In this document: in pieces, positions 9,412-18,792 of the stretch
Numbering within the stretch: the stretch's first letter is position 1
Layout: the number at the start of each line of letters is the position of its first letter
Origin: Nostoc paludosum FACHB-159
Lineage (GTDB): Bacteria; Cyanobacteriota; Cyanobacteriia; Cyanobacteriales; Nostocaceae
DNA: 64,000 nt
Assembly (NCBI RefSeq): GCF_014698835.1
Contig: NZ_JACJTU010000034.1
Coordinates: forward strand, 1 to 64,000
Direction of reading: 5' to 3'
The notes under the pieces: generated by a model
What the model was told of the DNA's origin: nothing
What the model saw: the letters and a program-made list of their open reading frames with translations, nothing else
The model's database searches: none
Made by a program: the position numbers and the translations under genes

Positions 9412-10217
9412 ACCTAATTTATTTGCTGTAAATAGCTAGATCGATCTCCGAGTGACAGGAAAATCAAAACTGACAAATAACAAAAAATATTTTGATATTT
9501 TTCCTATTTAGCTTGGAGTTATGTCTATCTTTGACTCTTGTCAAGAATCAAGCTAAAGTTTATATTCCAGCTTATTCTTGTGCAAGTTTAGACTATTTTT
9601 TATAAATATTGCATCTCCACGATGGTAGACAGAAAAATATACTTTATTGAGGATGAAATTATAAAAAAATGTATTTCTTTAAAGATTAAATTATGCTGTA
9701 ATTATCGGACTCAATATCGTCCAGCGACAAGTAGGAGAAAGTAGGAGATTAAACTAATGAATAGCATTGGAAAAATCTTACTGAGTATTATTGCCACTAT
9801 TAACGGCTTTTTGGATGATGCTATAGTTTAGCTGAACCCTTAAAAATTTAGTTGCTCTTGCCGTTTGCTATTCCCTGGACAAAACTTAGGGATTTAGACG
9901 AGCTAAAATTAGGGTAAATTAAAGTTCAAAAGGGGCTGTGGACACCTTCAATGTCTGAAGTAATGGAATTGTTTGTGTTACTCAACAGCGCTCTTAAGAC
10001 AATGGCAGCTAACATCACTTGCTATTGGGAGATCGTGAAAAAGCTTGATTTTTGAAGCACCTTTATTTCTTACTCTAAATTGTGCAATAAAAAATATGCA
10101 TAGGGGTAGATGAAAAGCAACTCAAGGGGTAGCATACAATACAATGGACATAAATGATTAACCCGTAAGAAATACGGTGATTTATGACGCTAGATAGATG
10201 CGGTTAGAGAACACTCA
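9412..10217. other. Intergenic region upstream of the hybrid kinase
   Basis: About 800 bases between divergent genes. It contains a possible 24-residue microprotein (9757-9831, listed separately). The last 200 bases before the kinase are less AT-rich and may hold its promoter and leader. I found no riboswitch or tRNA. Confidence 0.5.
9757..9831 (+). CDS. Possible 24-residue hydrophobic microprotein
   Basis: A short frame starting MNSIGKILLSII and ending in DDAIV, preceded eight bases upstream by AGGAGA, a strong Shine-Dalgarno match that is repeated once just before it. The amino half is hydrophobic enough for a short membrane helix. No family is recognised. The main support is the ribosome site. 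A chance open frame of this length is common, so confidence is low. Confidence 0.25.
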   Translation: MNSIGKILLSIIATINGFLDDAIV

Positions 10218-13200
10218 ATGTTAAAGGTTAACCGCTTGCGACTGCAAGATATATTTCAGATTCCAGCAAATTCATTTGTGGCAAAAATCGCAAGTGCGAT
10301 ACCCGTTTTGGTTGGTAGTTTGGTACTAGTTGGTTGGTGGTTGGGAATTGATCTTCTCAAGCGTGGTTTTCCTGGTAGTCCTGCGACGATGAAATTCAAC
10401 ACAGCCCTGTGCTTTGTGCTGTCTGGGATATCGCTGTGGCTATTTTTAACAAGAAGGAGAACAAAAACAACGCAGGAAAGAACAGTTAAAAATTACCTGC
10501 ATTTCCCTAGTCTCCTACTTGCCAAAGTTTGTGCAATAGCGGTTACCACAATTTCTGTACTCACACTGTGTCAATATCTGTTCGGCTGGAATTTTGGTAT
10601 TGATGAACTGGTGTTTCGCGACTCACCGACTAGTTTGGTGATATCACATCCAGGGCGAATGGGGGCAAACACGGCAGTGAATTTTATACTGGTCAGTGTC
10701 GCCTTACACTTTCTAATTTATCAAAGAAATCACCGCAGTTATTGGTATGCCCAAATTCTGGCTTTGTTAGCTACTTTGATTTCCTTTCAAGCGCTGATGG
10801 GCTATGCCTACAAAGTCAAAGTTCTTTATGGCATTGCCCCTTATACAACATCAATGGCGTTACACACAGCGCTGTTATTCAACATACTAGGTATAGGTAT
10901 TTTGTGGGCGCGGCCAGAACAGGGGTTAATGAAAGTAGTCACGAGTGATAACTATGGCGGCTTACTTGCGCGTCGGTTATTGGTTGCGGCGATCGCAGTA
11001 CCTTTTATATTAGGGTGGATAATTGTTGAAGGTCAACGCGCAGAACAATACGACCCAGCTTTTGCAGTATCAGTGTTTGCCATCGTCCTGATTGTAATTT
11101 TTACGGTTTTGATTTGGCAAAGTGCGAGGGTTATCGAACACCTCAGCCATGAACGCGATATCTCCGATAGCCTACGTTTACGTGCCCAAGAAGCACTAAG
11201 AGCCTACGAAGATAAACTGGCAAGTTTTGTAGATGCTAACGTTATCGGCATAGTCTTTGCTGACGTTTATGGCGGTATCCACCAGGCAAATGACGAATAT
11301 TTGAGGATAATTGGTTACACCCAAGAAGATCTGTTGGCACGCAGATTAAGTTGGACAGAAATCACACCTCCAGAGCATCGATATTTAGACCAACAAGGTA
11401 TTGCCGAAGCCAAAGCAAATCCCAAAGGTGCTTGTACGCCATACAAGAAAGAATACATTCGCAAAGATGGTAGCCGAATTCCGGTTTTAGTTGGTTACGT
11501 GCTATTGGGAGAAACACGGGACGAGTCAGTAGCTTTTATCCTCGATTTGAGCGAACGCCAGCAAGCAGAAGCAGAACAACAAAAGTTAGTATCGTTGGTA
11601 GAAAATAGCTCTGACTTTATTGGTATCGCCACACTTGAGGGGCAATTACTCTATATAAATGATGCAGGTCAAAAGTTAGTAGGGCTTGCAAGCTTAGAAG
11701 AAGTGAAGCAAAAGGCCGTATTAGATTACGTCATGCCCGAAGACAAAGATTATTTTCAACAGCGTATACTGCCGACTGTGCGATCGCAAGGGCGTTGGCA
11801 GGGAGAATTCCGCTTTCGACATCTGCAAACAGGCAAAGCGATACCAGTTGATTACAACATCTTCACCGTTACAGAGAACAACACAGGTCAACCAATTGCT
11901 TTGGCTACTGTGACTCGCAACATCAGCGAACAAAAACAGGCCAAGGAACAAATCTTACAATTAAATAAGGATCTACAACGCCGGATCGCTGAATTACAAA
12001 CTTTGCTGGAGGTAATTCCCATTGGTATTGGCATTGCTGAAGATCCACAATGCCAAAGTATCAAGGTCAACCCTGCTTTTGCTAAGCAGTTGGGCATATC
12101 ACCAGATGCAAATGCTTCTTTGAGCGCTCCCTTGGGTGAAAAACCGACTAACTTTAAAGTTTACCGCCAGGGAAGGGAATTGTCACCAGAAGAACTTCCC
12201 ATGCAGTACTCTGCTGCTCATGGGGTCGAAGTTTTAGATTTTGAGGTTGATATAATACATGAAGACGGAAAAATAGTCAAGCTTTTAGAGCATGTTGCAC
12301 CTTTGTTTGACGAAGATGGCAAGACTAGAGGGTGCGTTGGGGCATTTTTGGATATTACAGAAAGCAAGCAGGTAGAAGAAGCACTCCGCAACCAGCAAAA
12401 ATGGCTGGAAGATGTGTTAAATCTAATGCCAAGACCGATGTTGTTTATTGAACCAGGAACAGCACGGGTAATTTTTGCCAATCGCTCTGCTGACGAATTG
12501 GCCGGGGGCGAATTTCCTAAAGGTGTAGCAGCAGCGGAATATCACACAGTTTACCACTATACGGATGCGGCAGGAAATGGCATTCCCAATGAGCAAATGC
12601 CAGGAGTGCGGGTGGCCCTTGGCGAACGTCTTAATGGGTTGGAGGTGGACTGGCATACTAGCTGTGGCGTGCGCTCTTTACTGATATTTGCGGATACTTT
12701 GCCAGCGATGCACGGTCATCCAGCTATCTGTATTTTGGTGTTCCAAGATATTAGCAACCTCAAGCAGGCAGAAAAAGCGCTTTCCTTGAATTACCAAAGG
12801 CTAAAGTTACTTTTTGAGACAGCTAACGATCTGCTATCGAGCCAGCAACCAGTAGAACTAATCGATAGCGTTTTCCGAAAACTCTCGGAGCAAATTGGTT
12901 TAGATGTTTACTTCAACTATTTGGTTGAGGATAACTCTGAGGTAATGCGGTTGGAGTCTTACAGTGGCATTTCCCCAGAACTGGCAAAGGAAATTCAGTG
13001 GTTGGCATTTGGTCAGGCGGTTTGTGGTACTGTAGCCCAGCAACGCCGCCCCATACCTGTAGAGAATGTGCAGCAATCAACTGACCCGAAAACAGATTTA
13101 ATTCGTTCTTTAGGTATTACTGCTTATTATTGTTACCCGTTAATGACACAGGGACGGCTTTTGGGTACTCTTTCTTTTGGTAGTCGGACTCGGTTGAGCT

Positions 13201-14594
13201 TCACCGAAAATCAAAAAGCGATGATGCAGGCAGTTTGCGACCAAATAGCGATCGCAATGGAACGAGCTAGTTTAATTGCATCTTTGCAACAGCAGACTGA
13301 GCAGTTACAACAAGCCAACCGGATGAAAGATGAGTTTCTGGGCATATTATCCCACGAATTGCGATCGCCCCTGAATGCCATCCTTGGCTGGGCACAACTA
13401 TTGCAACGCAGCAAGCTCAGCGAAACCCAAATCGCTAAAGGTATGGAGACAATTGAGCGCAACGCTAAGGCGCAAACGCAGCTAATTGAAGACTTGCTCG
13501 ATATATCGCGGATGAACAGAGGTAAATTACGCCTCAATGTCCGTAGTTGTAATTTGGTGTCGATAATTGAGTCCAGCCTAGAGACTGTTAGCTTAGCCGC
13601 CCAATCTAAAGAAATCGATTTGAGATTTTCCGTCGTTCCTTCCTCAGAAACCGCATCAAAAGAAGCAGAATTCCGAAATAATCAGCATCCAAACGGCAAC
13701 TGCAAAGCCGAAGATCCAATATTCTTAGTTTCAGGAGATTTCGAGCGTTTGCAGCAAATTATCTGGAATTTGCTATCCAACGCCATCAAATTCACAGCCG
13801 CAGGCGGACGAGTAGAGGTGCGATTGTCTGTAGTTACTGACATCAGCGCTTCAAGGTCTAATTTAGGGCAATCCCTTGGGCAATCCCCCAGCTTAGAACC
13901 ACAGACAACCGACAAATATGCAAAAATTCAAGTAATTGACACAGGTATTGGCATCAGTGCTGATTTTCTGCCTTACGTCTTTGAACGTTTTCGTCAAGCT
14001 GATAGTTCTAGCACCAGAACCTATGGAGGATTGGGGCTGGGATTAGCGATCGTGCGTCATTTAGTAGAATTGCATGGTGGTATCATCTACGCAGATAGTC
14101 CCGGCGAACAACAAGGCGCGACATTTACAGTCAAGCTACCACTTCTCAAGAGTCCGCCTCTCAATTCCTGTGCCCCTGTGCCCCTTTGCTCCTGTGCCCC
14201 TGTGCCCCCCTCCCTGCTTAGTGTACGAGTACTGGTTGTAGATGACCAAGTTGATAGCCGTGAATTTGTCACCACAGTACTCGAACAGTACCAAGCGGAA
14301 GTTCGAGCAGTAGCATCAGTTCGAGAAGCATTGCAAGTAATTCCAGAGTGGAAACCAGATGTGTTAGTTAGCGATATCGGTATGCCTCAAGAGGATGGTT
14401 ACTCATTGATTCGCAAACTGCGATCGCAGCCAGCAGAATTAGGGGGAAATATTCCCGCCGCAGCACTGACAGCTTATGCTAGGGCTGAGGATCGGATGCG
14501 AGCCATACAAGAAGGTTATCAGCTGCATTTGCCTAAACCTGTTGAGCCGGCTGAGTTAGCGACAGTAGTCGCCAGTCTGGTTGGGCGGACTTGA
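10218..14594 (+). CDS. Hybrid sensor histidine kinase (membrane, PAS x4, GAF, HisKA, HATPase, REC)
   Basis: 1458 residues. About eight hydrophobic segments fill residues 20-305. Four PAS domains follow, starting near 332, 457, 592 and 732, then a GAF domain at about 880-1020. HisKA has SHELRSP with phospho-acceptor H1046. The HATPase has the N box NLLSNAIKF and a G box ending in GLGLGLAIV. A response-regulator receiver closes the protein with phospho-acceptor D1386 (SDIGMP). A cysteine/proline-rich linker between HATPase and REC is encoded by a simple repeat at 14168-14212. No partner regulator is adjacent, so phosphotransfer probably goes to a distant Hpt or regulator. The signal sensed is unknown. 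Confidence 0.95.
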   Translation: MLKVNRLRLQDIFQIPANSFVAKIASAIPVLVGSLVLVGWWLGIDLLKRGFPGSPATMKFNTALCFVLSGISLWLFLTRRRTKTTQERTVKNYLHFPSLLLAKVCAIAVTTISVLTLCQYLFGWNFGIDELVFRDSPTSLVISHPGRMGANTAVNFILVSVALHFLIYQRNHRSYWYAQILALLATLISFQALMGYAYKVKVLYGIAPYTTSMALHTALLFNILGIGILWARPEQGLMKVVTSDNYGGLLARRLLVAAIAVPFILGWIIVEGQRAEQYDPAFAVSVFAIVLIVIFTVLIWQSARVIEHLSHERDISDSLRLRAQEALRAYEDKLASFVDANVIGIVFADVYGGIHQANDEYLRIIGYTQEDLLARRLSWTEITPPEHRYLDQQGIAEAKANPKGACTPYKKEYIRKDGSRIPVLVGYVLLGETRDESVAFILDLSERQQAEAEQQKLVSLVENSSDFIGIATLEGQLLYINDAGQKLVGLASLEEVKQKAVLDYVMPEDKDYFQQRILPTVRSQGRWQGEFRFRHLQTGKAIPVDYNIFTVTENNTGQPIALATVTRNISEQKQAKEQILQLNKDLQRRIAELQTLLEVIPIGIGIAEDPQCQSIKVNPAFAKQLGISPDANASLSAPLGEKPTNFKVYRQGRELSPEELPMQYSAAHGVEVLDFEVDIIHEDGKIVKLLEHVAPLFDEDGKTRGCVGAFLDITESKQVEEALRNQQKWLEDVLNLMPRPMLFIEPGTARVIFANRSADELAGGEFPKGVAAAEYHTVYHYTDAAGNGIPNEQMPGVRVALGERLNGLEVDWHTSCGVRSLLIFADTLPAMHGHPAICILVFQDISNLKQAEKALSLNYQRLKLLFETANDLLSSQQPVELIDSVFRKLSEQIGLDVYFNYLVEDNSEVMRLESYSGISPELAKEIQWLAFGQAVCGTVAQQRRPIPVENVQQSTDPKTDLIRSLGITAYYCYPLMTQGRLLGTLSFGSRTRLSFTENQKAMMQAVCDQIAIAMERASLIASLQQQTEQLQQANRMKDEFLGILSHELRSPLNAILGWAQLLQRSKLSETQIAKGMETIERNAKAQTQLIEDLLDISRMNRGKLRLNVRSCNLVSIIESSLETVSLAAQSKEIDLRFSVVPSSETASKEAEFRNNQHPNGNCKAEDPIFLVSGDFERLQQIIWNLLSNAIKFTAAGGRVEVRLSVVTDISASRSNLGQSLGQSPSLEPQTTDKYAKIQVIDTGIGISADFLPYVFERFRQADSSSTRTYGGLGLGLAIVRHLVELHGGIIYADSPGEQQGATFTVKLPLLKSPPLNSCAPVPLCSCAPVPPSLLSVRVLVVDDQVDSREFVTTVLEQYQAEVRAVASVREALQVIPEWKPDVLVSDIGMPQEDGYSLIRKLRSQPAELGGNIPAAALTAYARAEDRMRAIQEGYQLHLPKPVEPAELATVVASLVGRT

Positions 14595-14597
14595 AAA

Positions 14598-14631
14598 ATC
14601 AGAATTCAGAATTCAGAAGTCAGAATTCAGG
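14598..14631. repeat. Short tandem repeat (ATTCAGA type)
   Basis: Four imperfect copies of a TCAGAAT/ATTCAGA heptamer directly after the kinase stop codon. The same heptamer family recurs at 29121-29144, 29301-29335 and 37501-37527. It matches the short tandemly repeated repetitive sequences known from Nostocales. An open frame across it is not a gene. Confidence 0.8.
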
Positions 14632-14769
14632 AGTAAAGCCAAAGAAGCTCCTGAATTGTGTTTTGAGAAAATTATGGCAATTGAAGCATAGTTTACGACA
14701 TAAACAGATCGTAAAACCACAGCATCAAAAGACTTTCTTTGCCTGTTGCCTGCTAGAAATTTTGAACTA

Positions 14770-15036
14770 CTATATCAATTCCTTTTCAGCTTGCAGCCAA
14801 TGTTCTAGAGACTTACCATCTGGATAGCCGTTTTGCTGCCAGATTTCATAAGCTCTTAAACGGATTTTATTTTCATTTGGGCGATTACTAATAAAGTCTT
14901 TGCAAGAATTAGTAGTGAAATTATAGGGAGCTTGTACAAAAAAGTTCTGACGACCGAGAATTTCACGTGTAAAACGGTAACAATTTTGTTTGATTGGGCA
15001 ATTTTCTCCCGGACATAGAGTCATGTCGTAAGGCAT
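14770..15036 (-). CDS. DUF2934-domain small protein
   Basis: About 88 residues. The carboxyl third, IRLRAYEIWQQNGYPDG followed by SLEHWLQAEKEL, is a clear DUF2934 domain, a short helical unit of unknown role. The amino half carries cysteines (CPGENC, a further C, and one near CKDFI) that could bind a metal or cluster. A GTG two codons earlier (15042) is an alternative start. GAGG lies upstream of both, and I prefer the ATG. Confidence 0.75.
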   Translation of the reverse strand: MPYDMTLCPGENCPIKQNCYRFTREILGRQNFFVQAPYNFTTNSCKDFISNRPNENKIRLRAYEIWQQNGYPDGKSLEHWLQAEKELI

Positions 15037-15094
15037 ATACACTAATCCTCTTTAATTTTTGAATTTAGTTGTAGCCTATTGGAGACATCGCTGT

Positions 15095-15300
15095 TTTAAG
15101 GCTAGTCGCGATCGGCAAATCATAATATAAGCGGCTCTATATCTAAGTGGGAGCGTTGGTTTCTGTAAATATACAATGCACTAAAATTACTAGCGATCGC
15201 ATCCTCAACAACAGGCGATGCCTGCGGCAAGCTTCGCCAACGCTTTTTTACTCGACAGTTCGCGTTCTAAGCTGCAAGCTTCAAGTTCAAAAATTCAACA
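15095..15300 (+). repeat. Degenerate leader repeat, copy A, with a 21-nt element splitting a HIP1 site
   Basis: This spacer resembles those at about 16050-16200 and 19095-19260. Shared blocks include CTAGTCGC near the start, ACAACAGGCGAT, a T run, and GCAAGCTTCAAGTTC-like ends. In this copy GCGAT (15215-15219) and CGC (15241-15243) are separated by 21 bases that form GGCGA/TCGCC and TGCC/GGCA pairings. Copy B has an uninterrupted GCGATCGC at the same spot (16077-16084). Confidence 0.6.
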
Positions 15301-15346
15301 GTGAGGGTTAAAGATAAGTTTTTGACTGTTTAGTTCGCTTTGAAGT

Positions 15347-15775
15347 TTACACCGTCCAATCCTGTGTCATCAAGTTTGGAACTTTATTAAAGTCGCTAGT
15401 ATTGCGAGTCAATAATACTAAGCCCCGTGAAAGTGCAATCGCAGCTATTCTTAAATCCATCGTGGCTATGCGAACTCTTTGCGCTCGTAATCCTTCAAAT
15501 ATAGCTACTGCTCCAGCATCAAATGGTAAAATTGGTGCTGCGGAAAACCCTTGAATGATTTCCATTAGCAGAGTATATCCCCGAACGACATCAGCAGATG
15601 TTTGGGAACGAGTAATAAAGGTATGAGCGCCAATTACTTGCTCGTGGAAACTAACGATAGAAAAAGCAAAATCTGTAGGTTGATGCTGGGCAATACGAGC
15701 AGCTAATATTAAAAATTCTGCTCCTGAACGTCGTTGAAGAAAACTAATATGGTCGGTGTCGAATAGATATCTCAC
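15347..15775 (-). CDS. PIN-domain ribonuclease toxin (VapC-like)
   Basis: 142 residues from a GTG start, beginning RYLFDTDHIS. The acidic residues of the PIN site are visible: D6 near the start, a central E in SFHEQV, D in ATMDLRIAA, and D in TRNTSDF near the end. PIN toxins cleave RNA, often tRNA. The start codon lies two bases after the stop of the upstream antitoxin gene, the usual order and spacing for a type II toxin-antitoxin operon. It looks intact. Confidence 0.88.
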   Translation of the reverse strand: MRYLFDTDHISFLQRRSGAEFLILAARIAQHQPTDFAFSIVSFHEQVIGAHTFITRSQTSADVVRGYTLLMEIIQGFSAAPILPFDAGAVAIFEGLRAQRVRIATMDLRIAAIALSRGLVLLTRNTSDFNKVPNLMTQDWTV

Positions 15776-15777
15776 AG

Positions 15778-15990
15778 TTACTCGCTAGTTTCATCTGTAG
15801 ATATGTCAGCGTGGCGTAATGACCGACCATACTCTAAAGCTTTCAAAAATGCTGGTTCATCAGAGATTGAGCCAATAATCTTCTCAAGCCAATTACTAGA
15901 GGTAGGTGCATCTATAACTCGACGTTTGAGTTCCGCAACTGTTTGTTCAAGAGTCGCTAAACGTTGTTCGAGATTCGTTTCATCTAACAT
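15778..15990 (-). CDS. Antitoxin partner of the PIN toxin
   Basis: About 70 residues starting MLDETNLEQRLATLE, with an amphipathic, coiled-coil-like helix and a tail of the type paired with PIN toxins in cyanobacteria (WLEKIIGSI, then a short acidic end). An upstream TTG at 16032 would add 14 residues. I chose the ATG because the family usually begins there. It presumably binds and blocks the adjacent toxin and autoregulates the operon. Confidence 0.78.
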   Translation of the reverse strand: MLDETNLEQRLATLEQTVAELKRRVIDAPTSSNWLEKIIGSISDEPAFLKALEYGRSLRHADISTDETSE

Positions 15991-16049
15991 AATTTTCTTG
16001 GAGACTTTAGTTCTAATGATAGTGTGTCTCAATGCCTAGACACCAAGAT

Positions 16050-16200
16050 TAACAGCGATCGCATTCTTAACAACAGGCGATCGCTTTTTTTGCTAGACAA
16101 TTGGTGTTCCAAGATGCTACTTCCGAGTTCATAAGTTGGGCACTCGGTGTTTTTGCTCTACAATTTGTGTTTTCAAATGCAAGTTTTCAGTTCAGAAGTT
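16050..16200 (+). repeat. Degenerate leader repeat, copy B, with a partial internal duplication
   Basis: It begins with AACAGCGATCGCATTCTTAA, then ACAACAGGCGATCGC and a T run, closely matching copy A without the 21-nt element. The following block (about 16090-16140: T run, TAGACAATTGGTGTTCCAA, then CTTCCGAGTTCA) is repeated once more at about 16150-16200 in diverged form. It leads directly into the 21-nt tandem array. Confidence 0.6.
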
Positions 16201-16211
16201 GAATGAAGAAC

Positions 16212-16375
16212 AAAGGTGCAAGTTCGAGGATAAAAGGTGCAAGTTCGAGGATAAAAGGTGCAACTTCGAGGATAAAAGGTGCAACTTCGAGAATAAAAGG
16301 TGCAACTTCGGGGATAAAAGGTGCAACTTCGGGGATAAAAGGTGTAACTTCGGGGATAAAAGGTGCAAGCTCCGA
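16212..16375 (+). repeat. 21-nt tandem array, about eight units
   Basis: The unit is ATAAAAGGTGCAAGTTCGAGG with drift along the array (AGTTCGAGG, then ACTTCGAGG, then ACTTCGGGG). The last unit merges into GCAAGCTCCGAGTTCA, and a single counterpart is found upstream of the second LRR gene (about 19240). There are no spacers, so it is not CRISPR. Because 21 is a multiple of three, open frames run through it on the plus strand, but they have no gene-like flanks. Confidence 0.9.
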
Positions 16376-16563
16376 GTTCAGAGGTGGAACGATGAGGTTT
16401 TGAGGTTGAGTTTAGACGCGCAGGAGTCGGCGATGTTTACAACGGGCTATGTCTACGCACTAATGCAATCCTTGATACAGGCTACATTATTAATTAACTC
16501 AATTTCTCTGCTGCGCGTTCAAGCAGAAACTCGTCGTCAGACATCAACTTTATAAAACCCCAA

Positions 16564-18792
16564 ATGACTAACGAAGAACTGCTGCAAATTATTGAACAAG
16601 CTGCCAAAGACAAGGTGACAGAATTAGACCTTTCTGGCAAAGGCTTAATAACACTGCCAGCGGAAATTGGACAACTCACTAACCTACAAACACTCAACCT
16701 CAGCGACAACCAACTGAGCAGTCTGCCAAGGGAAATCAGAGAACTGCCAAAGCTAAAAAAACTGGATCTTCGTAGAAATCCAGTCCCCATTCCAGCTGAA
16801 ATTTTAGGATCGAAGAACTTAAATGAAGATCCCGGCGATATAAATGAAATTCTTAATTTCTATTTCATGATGCCAGATCCAACCGACGCTGAACCCTTCT
16901 ACGAGGCAAAATTAATCATTGTTGGTGAAGAGGGAGCAGGTAGAACTTCTTTGGCGAACAAAATCAAGGATAAAACCTACCAACTCCGGCCAGATGAGGA
17001 ATCAACCGCAGGCATAGAAGTCATCCAGTGGCACTTTACACTGCCCAATGGCAAAAATTTTCGCGTTAATATCTGGGATTTTGGCGTTCGGGAAATCCGC
17101 CACCAAACCCATCAGTTTTTCCTCAGTAAGTGTTCTCTCTATGCTTTAGTTGCCGATACTCGCAAAGAAAATACTGCTTTTTACTGGTGGCTGAAGGTTG
17201 TCCAACTCTTGAGCGACAAAAGTCCAGTTTTTATTATCAAAAATGAACAACAAGAGCGTCAGTGCGAAATCGATGGGGGACAGTTACGAGGAGAATTTGA
17301 CAACCTCAAGGAAATTTTGGCAACCAATTTAGCTGATAATCGCGGTTTGGCAGAGATTACAAAGGCTATTCAAGTTTACATCAGCAATCTCAAGCATGTT
17401 GGTACACCTATACCAAAACTCTGGCTAAGAGTTAGAGCTGCCTTAGAGAACGGTTCACGAAATTATATCAGCTTTCATGAATACTGTACCCTTTGCCGAA
17501 TTAATAATTTAACTGACCGTAAAGACATACTGCGCTTGAGCAGCTATCTCCACGACATTGGCGTTTGTCTTCACTTTCAAGAAGATTCTACACTCAAACA
17601 CTACGTCATCCTCAAACCAGAATGGTTGACAACTGCGGTTTACAAAGTTTTGGATAATCAAACTGTCAAGGAAAATCTCGGTTGTTTTACCAAAGACGAC
17701 CTCAAAGCTATTTGGAAAAACGACGAATATACTGATATGATAGACGAACTTCTGCAATTAATGATGCAGTTCAAACTTTGCTACAAAATTCCCAGTCCTC
17801 GTGACATTTATATTGCTCCGCAACTTCTTCCTATTGAAAAAGCTGATTATACTTGGAACGATTGCCACAACCTTATTGTCCGCTATACTTATACATTCAT
17901 GCCCAAAGGCATCCTCAACCGCTTTATTGTCGAAATGTATTCTTTCATTGAAGAACAAAAACTAGTTTGGAAAAGCGGTGTTGTTCTCAACAAAAATCAA
18001 GCTCGTGCAGAAGTTATTGAAAACTACAATCAACAGGAAATAACAATCCGTATAGCCGGTAACCGCAAAAAAGAATTCATGGCAGTCATCACCCATAAAC
18101 TCGATGAAATCCTCGAACATTACAAACCTTTGCAATATCAAATCCTAGTTCCATGTAACTGCAAAGAATGTCAATTAAGCAAAACTCCTTATAGTTATTT
18201 TCTAAAAGAACTGTATGAATTTCTAACTTTTAATGATTACGAAATTCAATGTAGGAAAAGCCGTAAAATGGTAAATGTAATAAGATTAATTGATGATGTT
18301 ATGTTGTTGGAACCTAATAGTTTGAAAACAATAATAAGAAATCAAGTTTTCATTAGCTACAGCCATCAAGATAAAAAGTGGCTTACCGACCTTCAGAAAC
18401 ACCTCAAACCATATATTCGCAAACAACAAAATTTGAAACAAGATTTAGTTATATGGGACGATACTAAAATTCAACCTGGTGCAAAGTGGCGTGAAGAAAT
18501 TAAAAATGCTTTAGCAGCAGCAAAAGTGGCAGTATTATTAGTTAGCCCTGACTTTCTAGACTCAGACTTTATTGCTGAGAATGAGTTACCGCCATTATTG
18601 GATGCCGCTGAAGCCGAAGGACTGACTATTATTTGGATACCGTTGAGTACTAGTAGCTATCAAGAAACAGAAATTGAAAAGTATCAGTCAGCCCACCCTC
18701 CGAATCAACCTTTAGATAGCCTGGACGAAGCACAACAAAATAAAGCTTGGGTGGAAATCTGTAAGGAGATCAAAGCAGCAGTCCTTAAGTAA
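16564..18792 (+). CDS. LRR-Roc-COR-TIR protein, short copy with degenerate GTPase motifs
   Basis: 742 residues. About two and a half LRR units (residues 20-85) are followed by a Roc-like GTPase domain (about 112-270), COR (about 280-585) with the C-x-C-x2-C signature of this family (PCNCKEC), and a TIR domain (592-742). Compared with the paralogue at 19420, Walker A reads GEEGAGRT (lysine replaced by R127), the switch motif reads WDFGV instead of WDFGG, and the G4-like NEKQD reads NEQQE. The TIR keeps FISYSHQD and the putative catalytic E674 in AENELP. The frame is fully open, so the protein is probably made but may not bind GTP normally. Confidence 0.9.
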   Translation: MTNEELLQIIEQAAKDKVTELDLSGKGLITLPAEIGQLTNLQTLNLSDNQLSSLPREIRELPKLKKLDLRRNPVPIPAEILGSKNLNEDPGDINEILNFYFMMPDPTDAEPFYEAKLIIVGEEGAGRTSLANKIKDKTYQLRPDEESTAGIEVIQWHFTLPNGKNFRVNIWDFGVREIRHQTHQFFLSKCSLYALVADTRKENTAFYWWLKVVQLLSDKSPVFIIKNEQQERQCEIDGGQLRGEFDNLKEILATNLADNRGLAEITKAIQVYISNLKHVGTPIPKLWLRVRAALENGSRNYISFHEYCTLCRINNLTDRKDILRLSSYLHDIGVCLHFQEDSTLKHYVILKPEWLTTAVYKVLDNQTVKENLGCFTKDDLKAIWKNDEYTDMIDELLQLMMQFKLCYKIPSPRDIYIAPQLLPIEKADYTWNDCHNLIVRYTYTFMPKGILNRFIVEMYSFIEEQKLVWKSGVVLNKNQARAEVIENYNQQEITIRIAGNRKKEFMAVITHKLDEILEHYKPLQYQILVPCNCKECQLSKTPYSYFLKELYEFLTFNDYEIQCRKSRKMVNVIRLIDDVMLLEPNSLKTIIRNQVFISYSHQDKKWLTDLQKHLKPYIRKQQNLKQDLVIWDDTKIQPGAKWREEIKNALAAAKVAVLLVSPDFLDSDFIAENELPPLLDAAEAEGLTIIWIPLSTSSYQETEIEKYQSAHPPNQPLDSLDEAQQNKAWVEICKEIKAAVLK

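Noticed and set aside
14591-14827. 78-codon frame overlapping the kinase stop
   Set aside because: Begins with ATTCAGA-type tandem repeats and overlaps the DUF2934 gene on the other strand.
16212-16375. Possible CRISPR array
   Set aside because: Units are contiguous 21-mers with no unique spacers and no cas genes nearby.
16136-16555. 139-codon open frame through the 21-nt array
   Set aside because: It exists only because the repeat period is a multiple of three. No ribosome site or recognisable sequence, and the second gene's leader lacks it.
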